Source: DAOVQB01 sp023128935
GTDB lineage: Bacteria > Eisenbacteria > RBG-16-71-46 > CAIMUX01 > WJJG01
Assembly (NCBI GenBank): GCA_030628905.1
Contig: DAOVQB010000011.1
Span: 1 to 51,123, forward strand
DNA length: 51,123 nucleotides
Direction of reading: 5' to 3'
In this document: piece after piece, positions 8,700 through 16,911 of the stretch
Numbering within the stretch: the stretch's first letter is position 1
Layout of the letters: each line of letters starts with the position of its first letter
Translations under genes and position numbers: made by a program
The notes under the pieces: model-generated
Database searches by the model: none
Told to the model about the DNA's origin: nothing
The model's input: the letters and a program-made list of their open reading frames with translations, nothing else

Positions 8700-9035
8700 A
8701 TGCTGAACTGGATCATTCTCATGAGCGGAGCGCCACCTGGGGAGGGGGGGCAGCAGGGCAACCCACTGACGATGTTGGTGCCGTTCGTCCTCATCTTCGT
8801 GATCTTCTACTTACTCATCATCCGCCCACAACAGAAACGGCAGAAGAGCCACCAGCAGATGCTTGACTCCGTGAAGAACGGAGACAGGGTGATCACAACT
8901 GGGGGACTGATCGGGAATGTGGTCGGTATCAAGGAAGAGGATGGCGTCAAGGTCCTGGTGCTCAAGATCGCGGAGGATACCAAGGTGGAGATCTCGCGCG
9001 GGCACTTGCAGCAGATAATCCTGAAGAATCGGTAG
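8700..9035 (+). CDS. yajC: Preprotein translocase subunit YajC
   Basis: YajC is the small inner-membrane partner of the SecDF complex in Sec-dependent secretion. The 111-residue protein has one transmembrane helix (about residues 24-42, PLTMLVPFVLIFVIFYLLII), followed by the signature RPQQKRQKSHQQML and the VKNGDRVITTGGLIGNVVGI domain. GGAGG precedes the ATG by about 9 bases. tgt-yajC is a conserved pair, but secD and secF, which usually follow, are absent here: the next gene is fmt. Confidence 0.95.
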   Translation: MLNWIILMSGAPPGEGGQQGNPLTMLVPFVLIFVIFYLLIIRPQQKRQKSHQQMLDSVKNGDRVITTGGLIGNVVGIKEEDGVKVLVLKIAEDTKVEISRGHLQQIILKNR

Positions 9036-9101
9036 GCCCGTGGAGCGGCTTCCCAGAGATGTTACCACCGTGTGGCGGCGGTGGCATAGGAGCGCAGAGG
9101 T

Positions 9102-10073
9102 GTGAAGATTGTCTTCATGGGGACACCGGCCTTTGCCGTCCCGACCTTGCGGCAGCTCTGCGAGGTGGGCATGGCACCCGCGGTCGTCTACGCCCAGCCT
9201 CCGCGCAAGCAGGGCCGTGGTCTCAAACTGATCCAACCGCCGACGGCCTGCGCCGCCGAGGATCCCAAGATACCGGTTAGACAGCCCGCAGTGCTGCAGC
9301 AACGAGCCGAGTTGACCTTCCTCAAACAGCTGGCGCCCGACCTGATTGTGACTGCTGCCTATGGGAAGATCTTCCGGCGCCGTCTGCTCGCGCTTCCCCG
9401 GTTGGGCTGCATCAATTTGCACCCCTCTCTGCTACCACGCTACAGAGGACTGTCCCCCATACCCTGGGCGATTCTGCGGGGGGACCCACTTACGGGAGTA
9501 ACTGTATATCGCATGACAGAAGGCGTCGATTCAGGCCCAGTGCTCCTCCAGCGCGCAGTGGAGATCCTGCCCAACGATACTGGCGGGAGCCTGGGTTCCA
9601 AGCTTGCCATCTATGGTGCACAGTTGATCTGCCAGGCAGTTCGCGGCCTTGCCGATGGGAAGCTCCACGGCGTCGAGCAGAATCCCGAGGCTGCCAGCTA
9701 TGCGCCACGCCTGCAGCGCCAGGATGGCCTGCTCGACTGGCGGCTTCCGGCGACCCAGGTGGAGCGCATGGTCCGAGCCTTCGACCCGTGGCCCGGCACC
9801 TACTGCTATCTGCGCAAGGCGCGGGTCAAGATCCTGGCGGTTTCTGTCGTAGACGAGATCCCGCGGCGGGTGGCTCCCGGTACGATCTTGAGCGCTGACG
9901 GGAAACACCCGCCGGTCATCGCTGCCCTTCCGGGATCCGTGATGCTGCGCAAGGTCCAACCCGAGAACAGTCGCCTCCAGGACGGGGCCTCGTTTTGCTG
10001 CGGGCATAGGGTCACAGAGGGGGAGCGCTTGCTTCCGAGGCCGACCCATCCCGGGAGTGTGGGCCATGCGTGA
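9102..10073 (+). CDS. fmt: Methionyl-tRNA formyltransferase
   Basis: Fmt formylates Met-tRNAfMet with 10-formyl-tetrahydrofolate for translation initiation. The 323-residue protein starts KIVFMGTPAFAVPTLRQL and contains the catalytic segment CINLHPSLLPRYRG with Asn105 and His107, then GVDSGPVLLQ with Asp143, completing the Asn-His-Asp set. The C-terminal OB-like tRNA-binding part is present. The start is GTG with GGAG about 9 bases upstream. No peptide deformylase gene precedes it, although def-fmt is a very common pair. The end overlaps rsmB by 8 bases. Confidence 0.95.
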   Translation: MKIVFMGTPAFAVPTLRQLCEVGMAPAVVYAQPPRKQGRGLKLIQPPTACAAEDPKIPVRQPAVLQQRAELTFLKQLAPDLIVTAAYGKIFRRRLLALPRLGCINLHPSLLPRYRGLSPIPWAILRGDPLTGVTVYRMTEGVDSGPVLLQRAVEILPNDTGGSLGSKLAIYGAQLICQAVRGLADGKLHGVEQNPEAASYAPRLQRQDGLLDWRLPATQVERMVRAFDPWPGTYCYLRKARVKILAVSVVDEIPRRVAPGTILSADGKHPPVIAALPGSVMLRKVQPENSRLQDGASFCCGHRVTEGERLLPRPTHPGSVGHA

Positions 10074-11427
10074 TGCCCGGACATTGGCCCTCGAAATCCT
10101 GATCAGGTGTGAGGAGGACCGCATCCCGGCAGATCCGGTGCTGGGGCCCCGCCTAGCGCAGAGCGGACTGGATGAAAGAGATCGGCGGCTCGTGACGAGC
10201 TTGGTGCGGACTACTCACCGCTGGCGCGGCCGGGCGGATCGCGTTCTCGATGGACGCCTTATCAGAGGCGTCCGTTCCCTCGATGCGCGCACCATCAACA
10301 TCCTCCGACTCGGCTTCATTCAGCTTTTCCATCTTGACCAGACGCCCCCGCATGCCGCGATTCACACCTCGGTTCAGATGGCCCGCCAGCTTGTCGGGGA
10401 GGGCAAGGGCCGCTTGGTCAACCGTATCCTACGGGACCTGGTTAGCCGGAACCCCGGGGCCCGGGAATGGGGAAGTGGGAGTGGTGCCGATTCGCTGGAG
10501 GGGGAGCTGTCCCATCCGAGCTGGTTGATCGATCGATGGCTCAGGCGCTGGGGGGAGGATGAGACCCGGAGGATCTGTGAATGGAACAACCAGGCCCCCG
10601 ACTTCCACCTGCGCGTGCGCGGCGGGAAAGATGTTTGCAGGCAGGTGCGGGTGCACCTCGAGCGCGAAGGTCGTGCAGTGCGGCCCGGCGCGGTCCTCAA
10701 GGAAGCCGTGCGCACCAATGGGACCTTCCCGGTGCACCAACATCCCCTTCTCAATGAGGGCGCGATCACCCTGCAGGATGAGAGCCAGATGCTCGTGGCA
10801 CACCTGTGGCCGAACCAGCAGACCGGTTGGATACTGGATCTGTGCGCGTCCCCGGGAACGAAGAGCTCTCACTTGACCGAGCTCAACCCGCAGGCCTATG
10901 TGCTGGCCGCCGACCTGAAGATCCGGCGACTGCGCCGCATTGTGCAGACAAAGGCCCGCCTGAAACTGAGTCGACTCTTCCCTCTCGTTGCCGACGGGAC
11001 ACGACCGCCATTCCGGGCCGCCTTCCCGCGCATTCTTCTTGATGCTCCCTGCACGGCATTGGGGGTTCTGCGGCGCCGGCCAGACACACGCTGGCTGCGC
11101 TGTCCGGGGGATATTGCCGATGCCTGCACAACCCAGCGGCGCTTGCTGGAGGCAGCCGCCGGACTGGTTTTGCCAGGAGGCTTGCTACTCTACAGCGTCT
11201 GCACGCTGGAGCCGGAGGAGACCGATCAGCAGATTGAAGGATTCCTGGAGAGGCATCCCGAATTCCATCTGGGCTCGCTTCCGCCGCTCGTCCCGGAGGT
11301 TTTGCATGCAGGCCCGGGGAGTGTCCGGATCCTTCCCGGGGTGCTGGGCATGGAAGGGCTCTACGCGGCGCTGCTTCAGAGGACCGGGGAATCCGTCCCA
11401 CGGCATCCGCTGGAGGGGAAGGCATGA
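10066..11427 (+). CDS. rsmB: 16S rRNA (cytosine-967-C5)-methyltransferase RsmB
   Basis: RsmB (Sun/Fmu) methylates C967 of 16S rRNA with SAM. The 453-residue protein has the N-terminal NusB-like RNA-binding domain and the C-terminal Rossmann methyltransferase. Motifs are LDLCASPGTKSSHLTEL for SAM binding, the DAPCTALGVLRRRPDTRW motif with Cys329, and the second cysteine motif YSVCTLEPEE with Cys379. ATG 10066 is chosen because GGGAG is 8 bases upstream; a GTG at 10057 is also in frame. It overlaps fmt and its stop overlaps the next ATG (ATGA), so all three are likely coupled. Confidence 0.95.
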   Translation: MRDARTLALEILIRCEEDRIPADPVLGPRLAQSGLDERDRRLVTSLVRTTHRWRGRADRVLDGRLIRGVRSLDARTINILRLGFIQLFHLDQTPPHAAIHTSVQMARQLVGEGKGRLVNRILRDLVSRNPGAREWGSGSGADSLEGELSHPSWLIDRWLRRWGEDETRRICEWNNQAPDFHLRVRGGKDVCRQVRVHLEREGRAVRPGAVLKEAVRTNGTFPVHQHPLLNEGAITLQDESQMLVAHLWPNQQTGWILDLCASPGTKSSHLTELNPQAYVLAADLKIRRLRRIVQTKARLKLSRLFPLVADGTRPPFRAAFPRILLDAPCTALGVLRRRPDTRWLRCPGDIADACTTQRRLLEAAAGLVLPGGLLLYSVCTLEPEETDQQIEGFLERHPEFHLGSLPPLVPEVLHAGPGSVRILPGVLGMEGLYAALLQRTGESVPRHPLEGKA

Positions 11428-12155
11428 TGCGAGCGAGTACGGTCGGACGGATTCTGCTGCGCCTGCTTCTCGTGGGCCTCGGCATGGTGGGGGCCGTGAT
11501 GCTCTTTCATTTCGTGGTAATGCCCTCCTTCGTTCGTCACAGACAGGAGACCCAGGTCCCCGATGTCAGGGGCCTGGCGTGTGAGGATGTCCGTGGCCTT
11601 CTGGCTGCGCCTGGGCTGGAGCTGGGTGCGATCACGAGGGCCGTAGATGAGCACATCCCGGTGGGCAGGATCCTCAGGCAAAGTCCTCCCCCCGGTTCCC
11701 GTGTCAAGAAGGGGCGTCATGTGGACGTGGTAGTTAGTCTTGGGCCCGCAGCCCTCGATGTTCCCGAGCTGGAGGGCGAGAGCCTGGTCCACGCGCGTTT
11801 CCTGCTGGCACGGGAGGGAATCGAGCGGGGGAGGGTCTGCTGGGTTTCGTCAGCAACCGTTCCCCGGAAGCGTGTGGTGGCCGCATCTCCGCCGCCAGGG
11901 ACCCCGCTGGCGGGAAGGGGCACGGTCGATCTGCTTGTGAGCGAAGGTGTTCCAGAACGGCGCTACCTGATGCCCGACCTCCGTGGGATGGAGGCCAGCA
12001 GCGTGGCAGAGGCGCTGGAGGCGATGGGACTGCGGGTTCACCGGCAGGTCTGGCCTGGGGCCAGAGCACGGACCAACCAGGTGGCCGAGCAGACCCCGCC
12101 CCCCGGCTACCCAATCAGTGCAGGTGGGACTGTCGAGATCAGGACGGGGGGTTGA
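11424..12155 (+). CDS. Membrane-anchored PASTA-domain protein (three PASTA repeats)
   Basis: This 243-residue protein has a short cytoplasmic N-terminus, one transmembrane helix (about residues 10-35, rich in Leu, Val and Gly) and three consecutive PASTA domains outside the membrane, at about 46-110, 112-180 and 182-243. They begin QVPDVRGL, LDVPELEGES and LMPDLRGMEA, and each carries the terminal Q/A-S/T-PPPG turn (QSPPPGSRV, ASPPPGTPL, QTPPPGYPI). PASTA domains bind peptidoglycan or beta-lactams in PrkC-type kinases and penicillin-binding proteins. Here there is no kinase or transpeptidase domain, so a sensing or scaffolding role at the cell wall is an inference. It is coupled to rsmB by an ATGA overlap and followed by rpe. 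Confidence 0.9.
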   Translation: MMRASTVGRILLRLLLVGLGMVGAVMLFHFVVMPSFVRHRQETQVPDVRGLACEDVRGLLAAPGLELGAITRAVDEHIPVGRILRQSPPPGSRVKKGRHVDVVVSLGPAALDVPELEGESLVHARFLLAREGIERGRVCWVSSATVPRKRVVAASPPPGTPLAGRGTVDLLVSEGVPERRYLMPDLRGMEASSVAEALEAMGLRVHRQVWPGARARTNQVAEQTPPPGYPISAGGTVEIRTGG

Positions 12156-12186
12156 CCGGAGGCACTGCCTGGAGAGGAGAGATCAC

Positions 12187-12942
12187 ATGGCTGGAAGGGA
12201 TCTTCCCAGCGGGATGCAGATTGCCCCATCGCTATTGTCGGCGAATTTCGGCTGTCTGGCCGAGGAGATCCGCACAGTCGAAGTCGGTGGGGCCCGCATC
12301 CTTCATCTGGATGTGATGGATGGCCACTTCGTGCCCAACATCACCTTTGGTCCCCCGCTCGTCCGGTCGATCAGGCAGGCCACCGATCTGTTCTTGGATA
12401 CGCATCTCATGATCAGCCATCCGCTTGGCTTCCTGGAGCCCTTTGTCCGCTCTGGGGCCGACCTACTGACGCTTCACGCTGAAGCCCTGGGCTGCGAGGA
12501 TGGGGGGGGGCCATCAGAAGCAGGGATCGGGCGCTTCAATGAGGCGGCCGCGTCGCTCAGGGCCATGGGATGTGGGATCGGTCTTTCGTTCCGCCCCGCT
12601 ACCCACCCGAACGGCTGGCTGCAGCGTGTTGGCGAGCAACTTGACCTTGTGTTGATGATGACCGTTGAGCCGGGCTTCGGCGGGCAGGCCTTCATGGGCG
12701 CGATGCTTCCACGGATCCAGGTGGCATCTCAGCTCGCCAAGGAGCGGGGATGGGGCTACCAGGTTGAGGTTGACGGTGGGGTCAGTGTGGAAACCGCCCG
12801 CGCCTGCTTTAACGCTGGGGCAAGGATCCTCGTAGCGGGTTCTGCCGTTTTTGATTGCGAGGATCGCATCGCCGCATTGGGCAACCTCAGGAAAGCAGCC
12901 TGCGGCCGGGCCTGTGTCACAAACGGCGGTCTCGGGGCTTGA
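12187..12942 (+). CDS. rpe: Ribulose-phosphate 3-epimerase
   Basis: Rpe interconverts ribulose-5-phosphate and xylulose-5-phosphate in the pentose phosphate pathway. The 251-residue TIM barrel shows IAPSLLSANF, the metal-binding LHLDVMDGHFVPNITFG block, LDTHLMI, MTVEPGFGGQAF and EVDGGV, all standard. ATG 12187 is chosen because GGAGAGGAGAG precedes it and the protein then has normal length; the open frame extends upstream into the PASTA gene but is a shadow there. The stop codon overlaps a promoter-like sequence for ffh. Confidence 0.95.
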   Translation: MAGRDLPSGMQIAPSLLSANFGCLAEEIRTVEVGGARILHLDVMDGHFVPNITFGPPLVRSIRQATDLFLDTHLMISHPLGFLEPFVRSGADLLTLHAEALGCEDGGGPSEAGIGRFNEAAASLRAMGCGIGLSFRPATHPNGWLQRVGEQLDLVLMMTVEPGFGGQAFMGAMLPRIQVASQLAKERGWGYQVEVDGGVSVETARACFNAGARILVAGSAVFDCEDRIAALGNLRKAACGRACVTNGGLGA

Positions 12943-12967
12943 TTAGGCTGCATCGCCGTGATAGAAT
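12939..12967 (+). promoter_or_regulatory. Predicted sigma70-type promoter of ffh
   Basis: TTGATT (12939-12944) and TAGAAT (12962-12967) are separated by exactly 17 bases, with four and five matches to consensus. The -35 box overlaps the rpe stop codon. Transcription would start near 12975, about 43 bases before the ffh ATG, and could drive the ffh-rpsP-khpA-rimM-trmD-rplS-rnhB-yraN run. Confidence 0.55.
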
Positions 12968-13017
12968 CTCCGTTTTGCGAAGTCCAGCGATGTAGTCAAC
13001 GGGTGAGTGCGCCATAG

Positions 13018-14337
13018 ATGTTTGAAGCGCTTGCAGGACGCTTGGATCAGGTTTTCACCCGCCTGCGCGGTCGGGGGAAGCTCAGCCCTGAGAATATCCG
13101 CGACAGCCTGCGCGAGATGCGCCGGGTACTCCTGGAGGCCGATGTCAACTACCGAGTCGCGCGCGACTTCATCCAACAGGTGGAGCAGCGTGCGCTGGGG
13201 GTTGAGGTCCTAAAAAGCCTGACGCCCGATCAGCAACTGGTCAAGATATTCCAGGATGTCTTGACCGAGCTCCTGGGCGGAGAAGCGGCCCAGCTCGCGC
13301 AGTCGCAGGAGATCCCGACGCGGATCCTTTTCGTTGGTCTGCAGGGTTCAGGCAAGACGACCTGTGTGGCGAAGATCGCCCGCCAGTTGCGCAGCCGCAA
13401 GATGGTACCCCTATTGGGTGCCTGTGACGTACATCGGCCGGCAGCTGTTGATCAGTTGCAGCAACTGGGGGGGCAGCTGCAGGTCAAGGTCTTTGCAGAG
13501 CCAGGCGAGAGAGACGCTGCCAGCGTGGCCGAGAAGGGATGGGCGGCGGCCCGGCAAGCTGGTGCCGACTACTACCTCATCGATACAGCAGGTCGCATGC
13601 AGATCGATGAGGAAATGATGCGGGAAGTCGAGCGCGTTCGCGACGCGACAGAACCCCACCAGATTCTGCTGGTGGTCGATGGACTGACGGGTCAGGAGGC
13701 GGTTTCTGTTAGCCAGGCCTTCCATGAACGCCTGGGGCTGGGAGGCGTGATCCTGACCAAAATGGACGGCGATGCCCGGGGCGGAGCGGCGCTCAGTATC
13801 CGCGCCGTCACGGGGGTGCCGATCCTCTTTGTGGCGACAGGCGAGCGTCTGGAGGCGCTCGAGACATTCCATCCGGCCGGGATGGCCTCCCGGATCTTGG
13901 GAATGGGTGATGTGCTCTCTCTGGTGGAGAAGGCACAGGAAGCAGTCAACCTGGAGGAGGCTGAATGCCTTCGCAAGAGCCTTGAGGGGGGCGCATTCAC
14001 CTTCGAGCAATTCCTCCAGCAGATGAAACAGATGCGCAAGATGGGTCCGCTCCAGGATCTCGTGAAGTTGATTCCGGGGATGGGTGCCAAGGCCCTGGGG
14101 GCGGTTTCGATTGACGAAGGGGAGGTTTCGAGGATTGAGGCCATCGTGCTTTCGATGACGCTGGAGGAGCGCAGGAGACCCGAGATGATCAACGGGTCAC
14201 GGCGCAAGCGCATCGCGCGTGGTAGCGGCACATCGGTTCAGCAAGTCAACCGGTTGCTTCGAGACTTCCAGGAAATGCGCAGGCTCTTCGGGCGGCTTCG
14301 CAAAGGGCGCAGGCTCCAGGGCCTCTTTCAGCGATGA
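13018..14337 (+). CDS. ffh: Signal recognition particle protein Ffh (SRP54)
   Basis: Ffh binds signal peptides on ribosomes together with SRP RNA and delivers them to FtsY at the membrane. The 439-residue protein has the N domain (LRGRGKLSPENIRDSLREMR), a G domain with GLQGSGKTTC, the DTAGRM motif and TKMDGDARGG, and a Met-rich M domain (FTFEQFLQQMKQMRKMGPL). The RNA-binding helix region RKRIARGSGTSVQQVNRLLR follows. Length and motif order are normal. It is followed by rpsP after only 25 bases, the frequent ffh-rpsP pairing. Confidence 0.97.
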   Translation: MFEALAGRLDQVFTRLRGRGKLSPENIRDSLREMRRVLLEADVNYRVARDFIQQVEQRALGVEVLKSLTPDQQLVKIFQDVLTELLGGEAAQLAQSQEIPTRILFVGLQGSGKTTCVAKIARQLRSRKMVPLLGACDVHRPAAVDQLQQLGGQLQVKVFAEPGERDAASVAEKGWAAARQAGADYYLIDTAGRMQIDEEMMREVERVRDATEPHQILLVVDGLTGQEAVSVSQAFHERLGLGGVILTKMDGDARGGAALSIRAVTGVPILFVATGERLEALETFHPAGMASRILGMGDVLSLVEKAQEAVNLEEAECLRKSLEGGAFTFEQFLQQMKQMRKMGPLQDLVKLIPGMGAKALGAVSIDEGEVSRIEAIVLSMTLEERRRPEMINGSRRKRIARGSGTSVQQVNRLLRDFQEMRRLFGRLRKGRRLQGLFQR

Positions 14338-14362
14338 TGACAGGAGAAACAAGGAGGAAGCA

Positions 14363-14740
14363 GTGGGCGTTGTGATCCGGCTTCAGAGGGCAGGGGCTCG
14401 CAACCGGCCATTTTATCGGGTTGTCGTGACGGATTCGCGCAAGCCTCGGGATGGGGCCTTTCTTGAGAAGGTCGGCTACTATGATCCCCTTCCCGCTAAC
14501 GATGTCATCCATCTTGACCGCGAGCGGTTGACGCACTGGATGGCCAAGGGTGCCAAACCTTCCGAAGCAGTGCACGCACTGATCCGGCGCCTGGAGAAGC
14601 GGGGGGGAATGGCGGCCTCGGATCCTGCTGCCCCTGATGCCGCAGCCCTGGAAAATACAGCGCCGGAAGGCGCAGCCAAGGCCGTCGGTGAAACGGCGCA
14701 GGGCAGTGCCATGGCCGGGGAGCCGGAATCGGAATCCTAA
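14363..14740 (+). CDS. rpsP: Small ribosomal subunit protein bS16 with an Ala/Glu-rich tail
   Basis: bS16 is a 30S assembly protein. The conserved core (VIRLQRAGARNRPFYRVVVT, then DSRKPRDGAFLEKVGYYDPL) fills about the first 85 residues. The remaining 40 residues form an Ala-, Gly- and Glu-rich low-complexity tail ending EPESES, giving 125 residues in all. Start is GTG 14363 because AAGGAGG lies 5 bases upstream; a second in-frame GTG at 14372 would remove three residues. It lies in the ffh-rpsP-khpA-rimM-trmD order seen in many bacteria. Confidence 0.95.
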   Translation: MGVVIRLQRAGARNRPFYRVVVTDSRKPRDGAFLEKVGYYDPLPANDVIHLDRERLTHWMAKGAKPSEAVHALIRRLEKRGGMAASDPAAPDAAALENTAPEGAAKAVGETAQGSAMAGEPESES

Positions 14741-14803
14741 CTGTTTCCGCCCTGCGCAACGCATGCGCACCGCCGCGGGTGGATACTGATGTTCTGTTCA
14801 AAA

Positions 14804-14828
14804 CCCCTCCCGCTGGTGTGGGGAGGGG
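14804..14828 (+). other. Strong G/C hairpin in the rpsP-khpA intergenic region
   Basis: CCCCTCCC (14804-14811) and GGGAGGGG (14821-14828) form a perfect 8-base-pair stem around a 9-base loop in the 177-base gap before khpA. There is no T-tract, so it is not a standard intrinsic terminator. It may be an mRNA processing, stability or attenuation element. Confidence 0.45.
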
Positions 14829-14917
14829 CGTGCGAGTGCTGAGCCGGTGGGCGAGGTGAAACCTGAGGTGCTGGGGGAGTTGAGAACACGAACCGGGCGA
14901 GAAGGAGCGAGCGAACC

Positions 14918-15148
14918 ATGAAAGACCTCATCGTGTATCTGACGAAAGCGCTGGTTGACAATCCCGAGGAGGTTGTTGTTCAGGCAGTGGCCGGCGAGAA
15001 GACCACCGTTTACGAACTCAGAGTTGGCGAGGGAGATCTCGGCAAGGTGATCGGCAAGCATGGACGGACGATCCGCGCGATCCGCACGATCCTGTCCGCG
15101 GCGGCCACGAAACAGAACAAGCGGGCGGTGCTCGAGATCCTTGAGTAA
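14918..15148 (+). CDS. khpA: RNA-binding KH-domain protein KhpA
   Basis: This 76-residue protein is a single KH domain with the GxxG loop in VIGKHGRT, preceded by VYELRVGEGDLGK and followed by the helix TIRAIRTILSAAATKQNKR. Family members (KhpA, YlqC) bind RNA, often with KhpB, and influence cell division and translation. It begins MKDLIVYLTKALVDNPEEV, typical of the family, and sits between rpsP and rimM as usual. A GAAGGAG-like ribosome site lies before the ATG. Confidence 0.93.
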   Translation: MKDLIVYLTKALVDNPEEVVVQAVAGEKTTVYELRVGEGDLGKVIGKHGRTIRAIRTILSAAATKQNKRAVLEILE

Positions 15149-15193
15149 CCGCAGCTCCCCGATAACGGGCATGTCAGGGGGAGCGCTGCGGAG

Positions 15194-15742
15194 ATGAAGC
15201 CGGCGCGAGAGGACCCAACATCGGGCCCGTCCCGGGAAGTATGGGTCGACATAGGCAGGATCGGCAAGCCCTTCGGGTTGAAGGGCGAGGTTGTGATCCA
15301 CTACTATGGGGATGCTCCGGACCGTTTTGAGGTTGGATCCCAAGTGTTTCTGGTAACCCGCGGGGGGCGGCGATCTCTAAGGGTTGCCTCGTCGCGCCGC
15401 ATGCCTAGGAAACTCGTGGCCCGTTTCGATGGGTGCCACTCCATCGAGGAGATCAAACCCTGGGTGAATGCCGTGCTCCAGATACGAGCGCAGGATTTGC
15501 CGCCCCTGGAGGGTCCCCAGGCCTATCACTTCGAGCTGATCGGCCTGAAGGTTTACGCGGCCGATGGCCGGTACCTTGGGGTCCTTGAGGAGATCTTGGC
15601 CACCGGCGCCAACGATGTGTACTGTATCCGCCATGAGGGGCGAGAGGTCCTGATCCCCGCGATTCAGGACGCGATCGAGAGCGTCGATCCTGACGAGGGG
15701 CGCATGACACTCAAAAACCTGGAGGGGTTGATCGACCCGTGA
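15194..15742 (+). CDS. rimM: Ribosome maturation factor RimM
   Basis: RimM helps mature the 30S head, binding near uS19. The 182-residue protein has the N-terminal RimM barrel (WVDIGRIGKPFGLKGEVVIH), the central FDGCHSIEEIKPWVNAVL segment and a C-terminal PRC-barrel domain (YHFELIGLKVYAADGRYLG, EVLIPAIQDAIESVDPDEG). About 15 extra polar residues precede the core. Its stop overlaps the trmD start (GTGA), which couples their translation. Confidence 0.94.
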   Translation: MKPAREDPTSGPSREVWVDIGRIGKPFGLKGEVVIHYYGDAPDRFEVGSQVFLVTRGGRRSLRVASSRRMPRKLVARFDGCHSIEEIKPWVNAVLQIRAQDLPPLEGPQAYHFELIGLKVYAADGRYLGVLEEILATGANDVYCIRHEGREVLIPAIQDAIESVDPDEGRMTLKNLEGLIDP

Positions 15743-16488
15743 GCACGGAGGGCCCGGTGGTCTCGATTGCGGTCCTCACCGGATTCCCGGCGCTTTTCGG
15801 GAGTCTGGATACCGAGGGCATGATCCGGGTGGCCTTGGATCGGAGCAAGGCGGCGCTGCGGATCGTCAACCTGCGTGACTACACGGATGACCGCCATCGC
15901 AGCATCGACGATCGGCCCTATGGCGGAGGGCCGGGTATGGTGCTCAGGGTCGAGCCAGTGGTTCGGGCGCTGGAGGCCTTGCCGAAGCCCAAGGGCAAGC
16001 GGGAGGTCGTCCTGCTAAGCCCGAAGGGTCAGGTGCTCAACGAGGGGTTCTTTGAGCAGCGCGCGGGTGGAAGCGACTTGGTCCTCATCTGCGGGCGGTA
16101 CAAGGCGGTTGACGAGCGCGTGCGCGACTTCGTCGATGGAGAGATCTCACTGGGGGACTATGTGATTTCCGGCGGCGAGCTGGCCGCCATGGTGATCATA
16201 GATGGGATCCTGAGGCTCATCCCCGGGGTCTTGGGAGATCGGGATTCCGCGCTGGGTGACAGTTTCTCGACTGGGATCTTGGACAGTGCATACTATACGC
16301 GCCCGGAAACGTTTCGTGATCGGCCGACGCCGGGAGTACTGCTCTCCGGCAATCACGCCGAGATCCGGAAGTGGCGCAGGCGCGACGCGCTCCTGCGCAC
16401 GCTCCAGCGGCGACCCGACCTGCTTGCTGATGCGTCGCTGGACAGTGAGGACAAAAGGTTCCTGGTGAGCCACGGCTGGTCGGGGTGA
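15739..16488 (+). CDS. trmD: tRNA (guanine-37-N1)-methyltransferase TrmD
   Basis: TrmD methylates G37 of tRNAs that read codons beginning with C, using SAM bound in a trefoil knot, and so prevents frameshifting. The 249-residue SPOUT enzyme shows FPALFGSLDTEGM, the DDRPYGGGPGMVL loop, LICGRYKAVDERV and the knot segment EISLGDYVISGGELAAMV, then YTRPETFRDRPTPGVLLSGN. The start is GTG within the rimM stop. It is followed by rplS after 36 bases, the conserved trmD-rplS order. Confidence 0.96.
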   Translation: MSTEGPVVSIAVLTGFPALFGSLDTEGMIRVALDRSKAALRIVNLRDYTDDRHRSIDDRPYGGGPGMVLRVEPVVRALEALPKPKGKREVVLLSPKGQVLNEGFFEQRAGGSDLVLICGRYKAVDERVRDFVDGEISLGDYVISGGELAAMVIIDGILRLIPGVLGDRDSALGDSFSTGILDSAYYTRPETFRDRPTPGVLLSGNHAEIRKWRRRDALLRTLQRRPDLLADASLDSEDKRFLVSHGWSG

Positions 16489-16524
16489 TGCGGCCTGGCT
16501 GGACAGACAATATGGGGGTTGGGG

Positions 16525-16911
16525 ATGGATGTGATCCGAAATATCGAGGCGCCCTATCTGAAGCAGGGCATTCCCGATTTCATGCCAGGCGATACCGTGA
16601 AAATTTCCGTGCGGGTGGTGGAAGGAGACAAGGTTCGCCAACAGGCCTTTCATGGGGTAGTTCTCGCCCGCGACGGGACGGGGATCAGCGAGACTTTCAC
16701 CGTTCGCAAGATAAGCGATGGCATTGCCATCGAGCGCATCTTCCCGCTTCACTCGCCCAACGTTCAGGCGATCGAGGTTGTCCGCCGCGGCAAGGTCCGA
16801 CGTGCCAAGTTGAGCTTTATGCGAAGCCGCAAGGGTAAGAGCGCCCGGATCAAGGAGAAGAAGCAGCAGAAACCTTCATCCCGCGCTGCGAAGGGTTCGA
16901 CTAAGGCCTAG
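16525..16911 (+). CDS. rplS: Large ribosomal subunit protein bL19
   Basis: bL19 lies at the 30S-50S interface. The protein starts MDVIRNIEAPYLKQGIPDF and contains the conserved PGDTVKISVRVVEGDK, FHGVVLARDG, TFTVRKISDGIAIERIFPLH and RRGKVRRAKL segments. The C-terminus adds a Lys/Arg/Ser-rich tail of about 20 residues. ATG 16525 is chosen from family alignment; an upstream TTG would add two residues. The TAG stop shares its last base with the rnhB GTG, so translation is coupled. Confidence 0.95.
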   Translation: MDVIRNIEAPYLKQGIPDFMPGDTVKISVRVVEGDKVRQQAFHGVVLARDGTGISETFTVRKISDGIAIERIFPLHSPNVQAIEVVRRGKVRRAKLSFMRSRKGKSARIKEKKQQKPSSRAAKGSTKA

